A stretch of 64,000 nucleotides of DNA from the NCBI GenBank assembly GCA_017442185.1, contig JAFSAT010000044.1:22798-86797 (forward strand). The letters are read 5' to 3'. The translations under genes and the position numbers were made by a program. Below the pieces are notes generated by a model. The model saw only the letters and a list, made by a program, of their open reading frames with translations. It had not been told where the DNA came from and did not search any database. This DNA is from Bacteroidaceae bacterium. Lineage in GTDB: Bacteria; Bacteroidota; Bacteroidia; Bacteroidales; Bacteroidaceae. Position 1 is the first letter of the stretch. The number at the start of each line of letters is the position of its first letter. Shown here piece by piece: positions 53,162-61,280 of this stretch.

Positions 53162-55249
53162 ATGCAATTGCAAGGAAAGAAAATAGTGCTGGGGATTACG
53201 GGAAGCATTGCAGCATATAAGGCGGCAATGTTGGTGCGACTGCTGGTGAAAGAGGGAGCAGAGGTGCAGGTGATAATGACGCCGGCAAGCAAAGAATTTA
53301 TAACGCCGCTCACCCTGTCCACTTTGTCGGGACGTCCTGTGCTGAGTGAATTTTTTCAGAATGCCGATGGAGCATGGAACAGCCATGTAGAGCTTGGCCT
53401 GTGGGCAGATGCTATGATAGTAGCCCCTGCAACAGCCTCCACGATAGGCAAAATGGCTTGTGGCATTGCCGATAATCTGTTGGTTACCACCTATCTGTCG
53501 ATGAAAGCTCCGGTGTTTGTGGCACCGGCTATGGATTTGGATATGTTTGCTCACCCTTCAACGCAACGCAATCTCGAAGTGTTACGCAGCTATGGAAATC
53601 ATATCATAGAGCCTGCAGTGGGCGAGCTTGCGAGCCATCTGAGCGGCAAAGGACGCATGGAAGAACCGCAGGCAATAGTGCAACATCTCAAAGATTTTTT
53701 TTTCGCCGATAAGAACCTTGTAGGGCACAAAGTGCTTGTGACGGCAGGCCCCACATATGAGAAGATAGACCCGGTTCGCTTCATAGGCAACTACTCGACA
53801 GGCAAGATGGGCTTTGCCATAGCTCGCGAATGTGCCGAGCAAGGTGCCGAGGTGTTGCTCGTTGCCGGCCCCGTATCTCTGCCTACTCCGCATCCTGCGA
53901 TAAAACGCATAGATGTAGAGACGGCTGTGCAGATGTATGAGGCTGCAACAGAATTGTTCCCTGAATGTGATGCCGCGGTATTGTGTGCCGCAGTTGCCGA
54001 TTATCGTCCGACAGTGCAGGCCGACGAGAAGATTAAACGCACCGAGGATAATATGACTATAACACTTCAGGCAAATCCCGATATTGCAGCAACGCTGGGC
54101 TTGCAGAAACGCGATAATCAGGTGCTTGCGGGCTTTGCACTTGAAACAAACAATGAAAAGGCCAATGCACATGCCAAACTCGCAAAAAAGAATCTCGACT
54201 TTATAGTCCTTAATTCTCTTAAAGACAAAGGTGCCGGATTTTCTGTGGACACAAACAAAGTAACCATTATAGACCGAGACGGGGAGCAAGAATATGCCCT
54301 TAAGAGTAAAGCAGATGTCGCACGCGACATTGTGTCGTATCTGTCGCGATTGCTTATTGTTGCATTGTTCCTGTTTATGCCATCGCAAATATCGGCTCAG
54401 GAACTTAATGCCACAGTGACACTCAACACCTCCAAAGTGCAAGGAACAAATACCGAAGCATTCGACGTGTTGCGCGAGTCTCTTACCGAGTTTATAAATA
54501 ACCGCAAGTGGACAGAGTATACCTACGAAGAGCACGAACGTATCACCTGCAACTTCACATTCATAGTCGATGGTTACAGCGATGATGGCTCTTTTACATG
54601 CTCCCTCATGGTGCAGGCCTCGCGTCCGGTATTCGGCTCCACATACAATTCCACAATCTTCAAGTACGAAGACCAAGGCATTAAATTCACCTATCAACCT
54701 TATGACAGGCTCGATTTTACCGAGGATAATCTCGATAACAATCTCACAGCCTTGATAGCATTCTATGCTTATATAATAATAGGCTTTGACATGGACTCAA
54801 TGGGCGAGATGGGGGGCAGCGAATTTCTTAATAAGGCACTCAACATAGCCAACAACGCGCAGAATCTGGGCGACAGCGGATGGCGTGCCGGAAGCACAAA
54901 CAACAATCGCTATACGGTGATTGACGATTATATGAACGGTGCAATGGAGCCGTTGCGTCTTTTGGTCTATCGCTACCATCGTCTGGGCTTGGATACAATG
55001 TTTAAAGATGCCGAGGGCGGAAGGAAAGTTATCACAGAGTGCATGAACTTGCTTAAGGAGGCATACGAGAATCGTCCGTTGGCATATATCACAAAGCTTT
55101 TCACAGAATTCAAGCAAGATGAATTTGTCAATCTCTATTCATACGAAGGTGGTGAGAGTGAGAAACGTGAAGTTGTGAAGATATTATCCGAAATTAATCC
55201 CTCGCAGTCGGACGCATGGGACAAAATAGAGAAGAGTGCATTCAAATAA
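53162..55249 (+). CDS. coaBC: CoaBC fused in frame to a DUF4835 periplasmic domain
   Basis: 695 residues. Residues 1-396 are a complete CoaBC: flavin-binding decarboxylase with 'GITGSIAAYKAA', 'VAPATASTIGKMACGIADNLL' and 'PAMDLDMFAHP', then CoaB ligase with 'VTAGPTYEKIDPVRFIGNYSTGKMG', 'AAVADYRP' and 'GFALETNN'. Together they convert phosphopantothenate and cysteine to 4'-phosphopantetheine in the cytosol. With no stop codon, the frame runs into 'RLLIVALFLFMPSQISAQ' (about 396-413), a signal-peptide-like helix, and then about 280 residues of DUF4835 ('ELNATVTLNTSKVQG'). In related genomes these are two adjacent genes. Either one membrane-tethered protein is made, or DUF4835 starts internally, for example at the TTG at 54350. 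recN follows by 23 bases. Confidence 0.88.
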   Translation: MQLQGKKIVLGITGSIAAYKAAMLVRLLVKEGAEVQVIMTPASKEFITPLTLSTLSGRPVLSEFFQNADGAWNSHVELGLWADAMIVAPATASTIGKMACGIADNLLVTTYLSMKAPVFVAPAMDLDMFAHPSTQRNLEVLRSYGNHIIEPAVGELASHLSGKGRMEEPQAIVQHLKDFFFADKNLVGHKVLVTAGPTYEKIDPVRFIGNYSTGKMGFAIARECAEQGAEVLLVAGPVSLPTPHPAIKRIDVETAVQMYEAATELFPECDAAVLCAAVADYRPTVQADEKIKRTEDNMTITLQANPDIAATLGLQKRDNQVLAGFALETNNEKANAHAKLAKKNLDFIVLNSLKDKGAGFSVDTNKVTIIDRDGEQEYALKSKADVARDIVSYLSRLLIVALFLFMPSQISAQELNATVTLNTSKVQGTNTEAFDVLRESLTEFINNRKWTEYTYEEHERITCNFTFIVDGYSDDGSFTCSLMVQASRPVFGSTYNSTIFKYEDQGIKFTYQPYDRLDFTEDNLDNNLTALIAFYAYIIIGFDMDSMGEMGGSEFLNKALNIANNAQNLGDSGWRAGSTNNNRYTVIDDYMNGAMEPLRLLVYRYHRLGLDTMFKDAEGGRKVITECMNLLKEAYENRPLAYITKLFTEFKQDEFVNLYSYEGGESEKREVVKILSEINPSQSDAWDKIEKSAFK

Positions 55250-55272
55250 AGTGAGAAACTGTTTCTAAAAAT

Positions 55273-56940
55273 ATGCTTAAATCGTTAAACATACGAAATT
55301 TTGCACTGATAGACCAAATAACGGTCGATTTTCACCAAGGATTCTCGGTAATTACAGGCGAGACGGGAACGGGAAAATCGGTGCTCTTAGGTGCCATATC
55401 CATGCTTTTGGGGCAGCGCTCCGATGCAACGGCTGTGCGCGAAGGAGCCGACCGCTGCATCATAGAGGGCCATTTCGATATTTCGACATATTCTCTTCGC
55501 AACTTCTTCGACGAGAATGACCTTGACTACGATGAGCAAGACTGCATAATACGTCGCGAAGTTTCGGTAACGGGGCGCAGCAGGGCCTTCATAAACGATA
55601 CGCCTGTCACCGTTGCCCGCTTGAAAGAGCTTGGCACGTATCTTATCGACGTACATTCGCAGCATCAGAATCTGCTTCTTGGGGATAGGAATTATCAGCT
55701 CGACGTGCTTGATATCCTTTCTGACGATACATCTGCACTTGTCTCATATAAGGATATTTATGCAGAGTATATGCGTTGTCGGAAAGAACTTTCAAAACTT
55801 AAAGATGAGTTTGAGAAAAACCGTCGCGACGAGGATTGGCTGAGGTATCAACTAAATGAGATAGAGCAATGTGAATTTAGCGAAGGTGAGCAAGAAGAAC
55901 TTGAACAGGAGCAGCAGGAGCTTTCTCATGCCGAAGAGATACAGAGCGCATTATACGGTGCATTGAACCTGCTTGATGGCAACGAGGAGCAAAGTTATAT
56001 GCAATCTTTGCGAGAGGCTGCCACGATGCTCGAACGCATAGCCGCCCACTATCCCGCCGCCGAAGAGCTTTCGCAACGTATAGAGGCTGATTACATCGAG
56101 CTGAAAGATTGTTGCGAAGAGCTGCAAAGACGCTCCCGGAGTGTTACTTTTGCTCCCGAGCGTTTGGAATATATCGACCGACGCTTGGCGCTTATGTACG
56201 ACCTGCAAAAGAAACATCGTGTAGAGACGTTAGAGGCTCTCTTGGCATTGGCTGCAGATTTTCGTGTCAAGCTCGACCAAATAACAAATGGTGATGATGA
56301 GATTGCCGAACTTGAAAAACAGTGCAACATGCTTAACGGCAAACTTCAGCAGGCGGCAAAAAGCGTCACAGAAGGGCGCAAAGCTGCAGCATTGCAATTA
56401 CAGCAAGGCATGATGGATATTCTTGTGACGTTGGGCATGCCGCTAATCCGTTTCGAGGTTGACTTTACAACGACACAAAACTACACGCCATTAGGTACCG
56501 ACGAGGTTACGTTCCTCTTTTCGGCCAACAGCATAAGCCGTCCTCAGCCGCTTGCCGAGGTTGCATCGGGTGGCGAAATGGCTCGTGTGATGCTCGCACT
56601 TAAATATCTTGTCGCCGGAAAGAGACAGCAGCCCACGCTCATTTTTGATGAGATTGATACAGGTATATCCGGTGCGCTTGCCGAGCGCATGGGGCGCCTC
56701 ATGAGGCAAATGGGCTGTACCAACCATCAGGTTATAAGCATAACCCACCTGCCACAGGTTGCAGCATTGGGAGCGTCGCATTACAAAGTCTACAAAGAGG
56801 AAACTGAAAAAGGTACACGTACAAATATTATAAAACTAAACGACGAGGATAGGGTGCGCGAAATTGCGCAGATGATGAGTGGCGAGACACTCACCGATGC
56901 AGCGCTTGATAATGCCCGCATGTTACTCTCAAAATTATAA
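55273..56940 (+). CDS. recN: RecN, SMC-like DNA double-strand-break repair ATPase
   Basis: 555 residues, normal length. N-terminal 'MLKSLNIRNFALIDQITVDF' and Walker A 'TGETGTGKSVLLGAISMLLG' (about 29-48), long coiled-coil arms (about 150-370, rich in Glu/Gln/Leu such as 'EQEELEQEQQELSHAEE'), then the ABC signature region 'EVASGGEMARVMLALKYL' and Walker B 'QPTLIFDEIDTGISG' (about 455-470) and the 'VISITHLPQVAAL' switch His. Acts in recombinational repair. Between coaBC-DUF4835 and the SpoU methyltransferase gene, four bases before the latter. Confidence 0.96.
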   Translation: MLKSLNIRNFALIDQITVDFHQGFSVITGETGTGKSVLLGAISMLLGQRSDATAVREGADRCIIEGHFDISTYSLRNFFDENDLDYDEQDCIIRREVSVTGRSRAFINDTPVTVARLKELGTYLIDVHSQHQNLLLGDRNYQLDVLDILSDDTSALVSYKDIYAEYMRCRKELSKLKDEFEKNRRDEDWLRYQLNEIEQCEFSEGEQEELEQEQQELSHAEEIQSALYGALNLLDGNEEQSYMQSLREAATMLERIAAHYPAAEELSQRIEADYIELKDCCEELQRRSRSVTFAPERLEYIDRRLALMYDLQKKHRVETLEALLALAADFRVKLDQITNGDDEIAELEKQCNMLNGKLQQAAKSVTEGRKAAALQLQQGMMDILVTLGMPLIRFEVDFTTTQNYTPLGTDEVTFLFSANSISRPQPLAEVASGGEMARVMLALKYLVAGKRQQPTLIFDEIDTGISGALAERMGRLMRQMGCTNHQVISITHLPQVAALGASHYKVYKEETEKGTRTNIIKLNDEDRVREIAQMMSGETLTDAALDNARMLLSKL

Positions 56941-56944
56941 CAAT

Positions 56945-57691
56945 ATGGTAAATGCAAATGAAATGATATTCGGTGTGCGTGCGGTGCTCGAAGCGCTTGA
57001 CGCAGGAAAAGAGGTCGATAAAATATTGGTTAAGCGTGATATTCAGAGCGAACTGTCGCGCGAACTGTTTGCTGCATTAAGAGGGCGCACCATTCCTGTG
57101 GTGCGTGTTCCGGTTGAGAAACTCAATCGTATTACACGTAAAAACCACCAAGGTGTGATTGCGTTTATCTCGGCTGTGGAGTATGCTCGCACAGATACAC
57201 TTATCCCCACTCTTTACGAAGAGGGCAAGAACCCTTTTCTTGTGTTGCTCGATGGAATAACCGATGTGCGTAACTTTGGTTCTATTGCGCGTACATGCAA
57301 TTGTGCCGGAGTAGATGCAATAATATTACCTTCGCACAACAGTGTTACGGTGAATGCCGATGCTGTAAAGACATCGGCAGGAGCGCTGCATACGCTTCCC
57401 GTTTGCCGCGAAAAGAATATTACCGAGACACTTAAATTTTTAAAAGAGTGCGGGATACGTATTGTTTGCGCCACCGAGAAAGGCACAAAGAGCTACACAA
57501 AGAGCAACTACACCGACCCTGTGTGCATAGTGATGGGAGCCGAGGATACGGGTATTCCCGTAGAGCATTTGCGCTTGTGCGACGATTGGGTGTCTATTCC
57601 CCAATATGGAAATATCGAATCGTTGAACGTGTCGGTGGCAACAGGTGTTATTTTATACGAAGCTGTGCGTCAGCGTCATCCTCAAGATTAA
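56945..57691 (+). CDS. SpoU/TrmH-family 23S rRNA 2'-O-methyltransferase (RlmB-like)
   Basis: 248 residues from the ATG at 56945 (MVNANEMIFGVRAVLEAL); a longer frame starting inside recN is rejected. Contains a substrate-binding N-terminal domain (about 7-75, 'KILVKRDIQSELSRELFAAL') and a SPOUT knot domain with 'LDGITDVRNFGSIARTCNCAG' (about 101-121), 'IVMGAEDTGIP' (about 197-207) and 'IPQYGNIESLNVSVATGVILYEAVRQ' (about 219-244), the three SpoU motifs. RlmB methylates G2251 in E. coli; the specific nucleotide here is assumed from similarity. Sits between recN and the protease/TPR gene. Confidence 0.93.
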   Translation: MVNANEMIFGVRAVLEALDAGKEVDKILVKRDIQSELSRELFAALRGRTIPVVRVPVEKLNRITRKNHQGVIAFISAVEYARTDTLIPTLYEEGKNPFLVLLDGITDVRNFGSIARTCNCAGVDAIILPSHNSVTVNADAVKTSAGALHTLPVCREKNITETLKFLKECGIRIVCATEKGTKSYTKSNYTDPVCIVMGAEDTGIPVEHLRLCDDWVSIPQYGNIESLNVSVATGVILYEAVRQRHPQD

Positions 57692-57695
57692 TATA

Positions 57696-59390
57696 ATGAG
57701 AAAAAGTGTGATATTTCTATTGCTGTTATTATGTGCAGGCAGCATACATGCAGCTAAAGAGCCAAAGGCTGTGGCAAACGCTCGTAAGGCTGTAATCAGC
57801 CTGCTTATATATTCCGACGGAAATTTATTGCGTAGCGGTACAGGTGTGTTTGTGGGTGAGAACGGTGATATTCTCTCGTCATACAGCCTTTTTGCCGGGG
57901 CCGACAGCGCTGTTGCCATCGACCCAACGGGAAGAGTGCGCGGCATAAAGCGCATTGTGGGGGCAGACGATATTTACGACTGCATAAAAGTGCGTGTAGA
58001 TTGGGACAAGAAGATATTTTCAATTCCCATGGCTGCCACCGAGGCTGCGGCAGGAAATATCCTCTATCTTGTATCATACGGCACGAAAAAGAGCGGCCCG
58101 ATAGAGACGCTTCCGGTTGCCGCTGTCGATAAAATATCGGGGAATCCTTATTACACATTCACATTTCCAATGCAGGAGCGTTTTTTGTCGGCACCGGTGG
58201 TGAATGAGCAAGGTGAACTTGTGGCACTCATGCAGTCATCGGCCGAAAATGATACAATAAACAGCTATGGCGTTGCAGCCTCCCTGGCCTGTAATTTGCA
58301 GATGGGTGTGCTTGAATACAGCAGCAGCAAGTTTAAGAATATAGATATACCTTGTGCTTTGCCGGCTGCACAAAAAGATGCCCTTACGCTTTTGTATCTG
58401 ATACAAGGTAAGGCATACAGCTCCGACGAAAAAGAGAAGCGAGACTTTAATATATTGCTAAACGATTACATATCTGAATATCCCGATAGTTACGAAGGGT
58501 ATATTTTGCGTGTAAATTCAAGCCTTAACGATGCAGATTTTCTTGAAAAGGCGCAAAAAGATTGGGCGCGCGCTCTTGCCGTATCTGATAAGCCCGACGA
58601 TGTGCATTACAATATATCCATGACTTACCGCACTGCCGTGTATGAACTTGCCAAAGACAGTGCAGAAGCAAAGGCTTATACCGATAGCACTCTGCTTCAC
58701 ATAGATAAAGCAATAGCCATAAAGCCTGAGCCGCTGTATAAACAGTTTAAAGGACAACAGTTGTATGAAACAGGGAATTATGCCGCTGCATTTGAGTGTT
58801 ATGCTTCACTCTCTTCAACCTCCATGCGCAGTGCCGATAATTTCGCCTATGCTGCAAAATGTAAAGAGGCTCTTGGTGAATATGATGCAGCCATTGCTTA
58901 TATGGACAGTGCAATAGCAACATACGGCAGCTTGCCTGTGGCGGCAATGGCTCCCTTTGTGATAGAGCGTGCCACCATGAAGCATCGTCAGGGTCGTTCC
59001 CGCGAGGCTGTGCTCGATTATAACCTTTATGAGCAACTCGCATCCGGAAATTTAAATGCACACTTCTATTTTATTCGTGAGCAGGCCGAGTATGATGCGA
59101 AAATGTTCCGTCAAGCGCTCGACGATATTGAGACTGCAATCAGAATGTCCCCCAATGACTATGGATTTCTCATAGAGAAAGGGCGTCTGTGTTACAGAGT
59201 GAAAATGGTGGATGAGGCTATCGCCGCACTTGAAGCGGCTCGCTTGCTTGCTCCCGAGAATCCCGATGTATATTATATATTGGGGCGTTGCCATGCTGTA
59301 AAGGGTGATACTGTAAAGGCCAAAGAATTTATGTTAAAAGCCAAAGAGTATGGTCACTATGATGCAGAAAAGCAATTGGAGGCGTTATAA
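57696..59390 (+). CDS. Exported degenerate trypsin-like protease with TPR repeats
   Basis: 564 residues from ATG 57696 (MRKSVIFLLLLLCAGSIHA, a signal peptide). Residues about 30-215 have the S1/HtrA fold pattern ('GTGVFVGENGDILSSYSLF', 'DIYDCIKVRV', 'RFLSAPVVNEQGELVALMQS'). The catalytic His, expected after 'GDILSS', is replaced by the 'YSLF' segment, and the usual GNSGGP nucleophile loop reads 'ERFLSAP', so activity is doubtful although one Asp and one Ser remain. Residues about 230-560 are TPR helices ('YAAKCKEALGEYDAAIAYMDSA', 'IEKGRLCYRVKMVDEAIAALEAARLLAPENP'). Probably a periplasmic scaffold or peptide-binding pseudoprotease. Five bases after the methyltransferase gene; a terminator follows. 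Confidence 0.8.
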   Translation: MRKSVIFLLLLLCAGSIHAAKEPKAVANARKAVISLLIYSDGNLLRSGTGVFVGENGDILSSYSLFAGADSAVAIDPTGRVRGIKRIVGADDIYDCIKVRVDWDKKIFSIPMAATEAAAGNILYLVSYGTKKSGPIETLPVAAVDKISGNPYYTFTFPMQERFLSAPVVNEQGELVALMQSSAENDTINSYGVAASLACNLQMGVLEYSSSKFKNIDIPCALPAAQKDALTLLYLIQGKAYSSDEKEKRDFNILLNDYISEYPDSYEGYILRVNSSLNDADFLEKAQKDWARALAVSDKPDDVHYNISMTYRTAVYELAKDSAEAKAYTDSTLLHIDKAIAIKPEPLYKQFKGQQLYETGNYAAAFECYASLSSTSMRSADNFAYAAKCKEALGEYDAAIAYMDSAIATYGSLPVAAMAPFVIERATMKHRQGRSREAVLDYNLYEQLASGNLNAHFYFIREQAEYDAKMFRQALDDIETAIRMSPNDYGFLIEKGRLCYRVKMVDEAIAALEAARLLAPENPDVYYILGRCHAVKGDTVKAKEFMLKAKEYGHYDAEKQLEAL

Positions 59391-59462
59391 AAACTGTTAG
59401 TAGGCGAAGAGGTATTCTACAGTTTCCACGAGTTCAAAGTAATTGATGACTAGATACAACAA

Positions 59463-59502
59463 TCCCCCGGGGCTACCTTGTTATATAGGCGGTTCCGGGG
59501 GA
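59463..59502. terminator. Terminator between the TPR protein and Abi genes
   Basis: TCCCCCGG (59463-59470) pairs with CCGGGGGA (59495-59502) around a 24-base loop, followed on the plus strand by ATTTATTTCTATTTTTT. It can serve both convergent genes. The 72 bases before it contain no gene that I recognise. Confidence 0.75.
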
Positions 59503-59519
59503 ATTTATTTCTATTTTTT

Positions 59520-60425
59520 CTATGCCTTCCAAAGAGGTTCCATTTCCCAACCATTAGGGAAACCGAGTGCTTTCAGATCAATCTCCGGGAATTTAACAAA
59601 TAACCATTGAAGTTTTGCAAGCATATCATTCCCGGGAGAAATGATGTCCAAGAAATATTTTATAATACATATATTCAAATAGATTCGTAAAGAATCGGTA
59701 GATAGAATTATCCAAGGACGGTTTATGCGATTGGGTATAGTTGCACGGATCGTGTTTTGTTTATTCCAGACACGAGCATGATGACAACATGAATTCCTTG
59801 TTAGTGTTACGATGGTAAGCCAAGACTCAAACGGCTCTATCTGCAAACCGAATGCTTGAGATACACGCTTCTTTATCTTTTTGTCCTTGATATTGCTATA
59901 TATGTTCGTAATAATACCAAAAGGAAGTATTTCGGAAAGTATCCATGCCGGAGGGTATGGATTTGAGTATGTCTTTTTAAAGTGTATAATAAACTCTTCT
60001 CTTGATTTTCGCAATTCAGCGTCTATCAACTGTATGGTTTTTGTAAATTTTACGTTGTCCGTAAAATAAGCATCATCTGTCATCCAAAACGGATTACCTG
60101 TTATTTCGCAACATATATTGGCAATAGTACTACGAACCGCAACCTCAATTTTTTCAATCTCGTTAAAAAGAAACAATCTTAGCTTTTTGTCAAAACGATA
60201 TAGCATCATTACCTTATCAAAAGAGGCGTTGCGCTTGTATTTGTTCAGTTCCTTTGGTGCACAAAGAAACGGATGCATATATGCCGACAACCTATAATAA
60301 CCAATGCGTTCAATATAGTGCTCAGCCTTTTTCGTATCAGAAATATGTAATCCTCTTGATTGTAGCAAAGAGACAATGTCGTGTGGGCTTGAATAACTTT
60401 TGCTAAATGGAATAGTTGTAGCCAT
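59520..60425 (-). CDS. Abi_2 (AbiD/AbiF)-family HEPN protein, putative abortive-infection RNase
   Basis: 301 residues from the ATG ending at 60425 (MATTIPFSKSYSSPHDIV); upstream in-frame sequence runs through a structured leader and promoter and is rejected. Family marks: 'LLQSRGLHISDTKKAEHYIERIGYYRLSAYMHPF' (about 20-53), 'FDKVMMLYRFDKKLRLFLFNEIEKIEVAVRSTIAN' (about 68-102), 'PPAWILSEILPFGIITNIY', and the HEPN catalytic signature R-x4-H in 'TRNSCCHHARVWN' (about 210-222). HEPN proteins of this kind are usually RNases that stop growth on phage infection; AbiF-type members have been reported as relatives of Cas13 accompanied by a non-coding RNA. It has its own promoter and an AT-richer composition than the genes to its left. 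Confidence 0.9.
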   Translation of the reverse strand: MATTIPFSKSYSSPHDIVSLLQSRGLHISDTKKAEHYIERIGYYRLSAYMHPFLCAPKELNKYKRNASFDKVMMLYRFDKKLRLFLFNEIEKIEVAVRSTIANICCEITGNPFWMTDDAYFTDNVKFTKTIQLIDAELRKSREEFIIHFKKTYSNPYPPAWILSEILPFGIITNIYSNIKDKKIKKRVSQAFGLQIEPFESWLTIVTLTRNSCCHHARVWNKQNTIRATIPNRINRPWIILSTDSLRIYLNICIIKYFLDIISPGNDMLAKLQWLFVKFPEIDLKALGFPNGWEMEPLWKA

Positions 60426-60442
60426 CTGTTGTGTATAAAAAT

Positions 60443-60492
60443 AAAACGACCCGCACATTTGAGCATCGTTGAGAGGCTTGGCGGGTTCTAGT
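60443..60492 (-). ncRNA. Candidate structured leader/antitoxin RNA of the Abi gene
   Basis: Between the Abi promoter and its ATG, the minus strand would produce a roughly 66-base leader. It contains a 6-bp GC stem (ACCCGC at 60486-60481 with GCGGGT at 60454-60449) enclosing a 26-base loop, followed by CGTTTTATTTTTA. Stem plus T-rich tail resembles an intrinsic terminator about 20 bases before the ORF. This layout (promoter, short RNA, leaky terminator, toxin-like gene) recalls type III toxin-antitoxin loci and the RNAs reported with AbiF. The structure was read by eye only. Confidence 0.45.
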
Positions 60493-60497
60493 GAGTG

Positions 60498-60528
60498 CAA
60501 AGATAGTGTAAAAAAGATAAGTTTGCAA
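60498..60528 (-). promoter_or_regulatory. Promoter of the Abi gene and its leader
   Basis: Minus strand: TTG (60526-60528), a 20-base spacer and TATCTTTG (60498-60505), an exact consensus match. Transcription should begin near 60491, six bases before the leader's left arm. Confidence 0.75.
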
Positions 60529-60571
60529 TAGTAAGTCCCCAAAATATGATAGCAAAGAACAGTTTTAGTTT

Positions 60572-60643
60572 ATGAATATTGCCAAGATTGAAGGCGTGGG
60601 AATATCTACGGTTATGCGATTGAAGAAAGAGTTTTGTGGGTGA
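60572..60643 (+). pseudogene. Possible remnant of a helix-turn-helix protein
   Basis: A 23-codon fragment, MNIAKIEGVGISTVMRLKKEFCG, stands between in-frame stops. The 'IAKIEGVGISTVMRLKKEF' part has the pattern of a DNA-binding helix-turn-helix like those ending recombinases or transposases. Too short for a gene of its own; it may be the tail of a decayed mobile-element or regulator gene. Low confidence. Confidence 0.25.
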
Positions 60644-60740
60644 TATAGAATTACCTTATTATTTAGAGAGTCTTTGTGCTCTATTTTTTTTCCTTCTGAG
60701 AAAGTTGCAATTTCCTTATAATTGAAGAAATAATATTCCA

Positions 60741-60882
60741 AATGAGCATTGATTGTAAAAAAATGTTTATATTTGCGGTGTTAGCGAGGAGAAATACGCT
60801 AACGCAAGAAAGCATTTTGTTTTAAGTCCGAACTGAAATTCGCCAAATTTTATATGAGGGACCGAAGCAATCAATGCTCATT
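60741..60882. repeat. 15-bp perfect inverted repeats flanking a promoter-like segment
   Basis: AATGAGCATTGATTG at 60741-60755 recurs as its exact reverse complement at 60868-60882. The 112 bases between hold an exact -7 element (TATATTTG, 60768-60775; a TTG at 60749-60751 lies within the left repeat) and nested short stems (GTTAGCG 60780-60786 with CGCTAAC 60797-60803; ATTTGCG near 60771 with CGCCAAAT near 60841). Either an invertible promoter cassette or one large RNA fold could explain this. Confidence 0.55.
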
Positions 60883-61040
60883 CTGTGTTGTATATACCGG
60901 CTATGCGTGTTCTGCGTATTGCCTACGTATATGTTCACGGCGTGGGAATATTGTTTCTTCACAGTTCATCTCATAAGGCGTTTGGCGATGCCCCAGTTCA
61001 TGGACGTAAGACGACAAGTCTCACGTCTTTCTTGTTTTTA
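60781..61040 (+). ncRNA. Candidate structured RNA upstream of the zinc-ribbon gene
   Basis: A transcript starting after TATATTTG (60768-60775) would run about 260 bases to a hairpin at 61003-61027 (arms GACGTAAGAC/GTCTCACGTC, one mismatch, 5-base loop) followed by TTTCTTGTTTTTA, a terminator-like end. Inside are further stems: GCGTA/TACGT closed by CGTG/CACG (about 60906-60941) and GGCGT/ATGCC (about 60978-60993). No ribosome-bound ORF is convincing over this stretch. I do not recognise it as tmRNA, SRP or RNase P RNA; a 6S-like or novel RNA cannot be excluded. Confidence 0.4.
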
Positions 61041-61095
61041 TACCCTTATTAACTGCCATAGTTCGGAGGCTTGTAGTGGCGCAGAAAACATTATT

Positions 61096-61230
61096 ATGGA
61101 AATCGAATGTCCAAAGTGTGGGAATTCCGAAGAAACTTATTTTGATGGTTGTACCTATGTCTGTGAGAATTGCGGGAATCGTTGGGGTGATGATGATAGT
61201 ATCTTCAATGATACAGAAGAAGATTACTAA
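61096..61230 (+). CDS. 44-residue zinc-ribbon protein (YjdM/PhnA N-terminal type)
   Basis: Starts at ATG 61096 and encodes MEIECPKCGNSEETYFDGC, then 'TYVCENCGNRWGDDDS' and an acidic tail ending EEDY. Two CxxC pairs (Cys 5/8 and 23/26) make a zinc ribbon like that at the N-terminus of YjdM (formerly PhnA) proteins, without the usual C-terminal domain. The frame is open for another 74 codons upstream, but that part covers the structured-RNA candidate and its terminator, so I chose the internal ATG. Role unknown. 50 bases upstream of an LPP20 lipoprotein gene. Confidence 0.6.
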   Translation: MEIECPKCGNSEETYFDGCTYVCENCGNRWGDDDSIFNDTEEDY

Positions 61231-61280
61231 TTATTATTCAGGATATAATCAAGTATTTATTAACTCAAAAATATAGAGCC

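Noticed and set aside
53582..54697. 371-codon minus-strand frame opposite coaBC
   Set aside because: Low-plausibility composition and complete overlap with a well-supported gene.
60426..60542. 39-codon N-terminal extension of the Abi protein
   Set aside because: It would translate across a consensus promoter and a GC hairpin with T-rich tail; the ATG at 60425 gives the normal family start and length.
60874..61095. 74-codon N-terminal extension of the zinc-ribbon protein
   Set aside because: Covers several RNA stems and a terminator-like hairpin, and its Cys/aromatic-rich translation resembles no domain.
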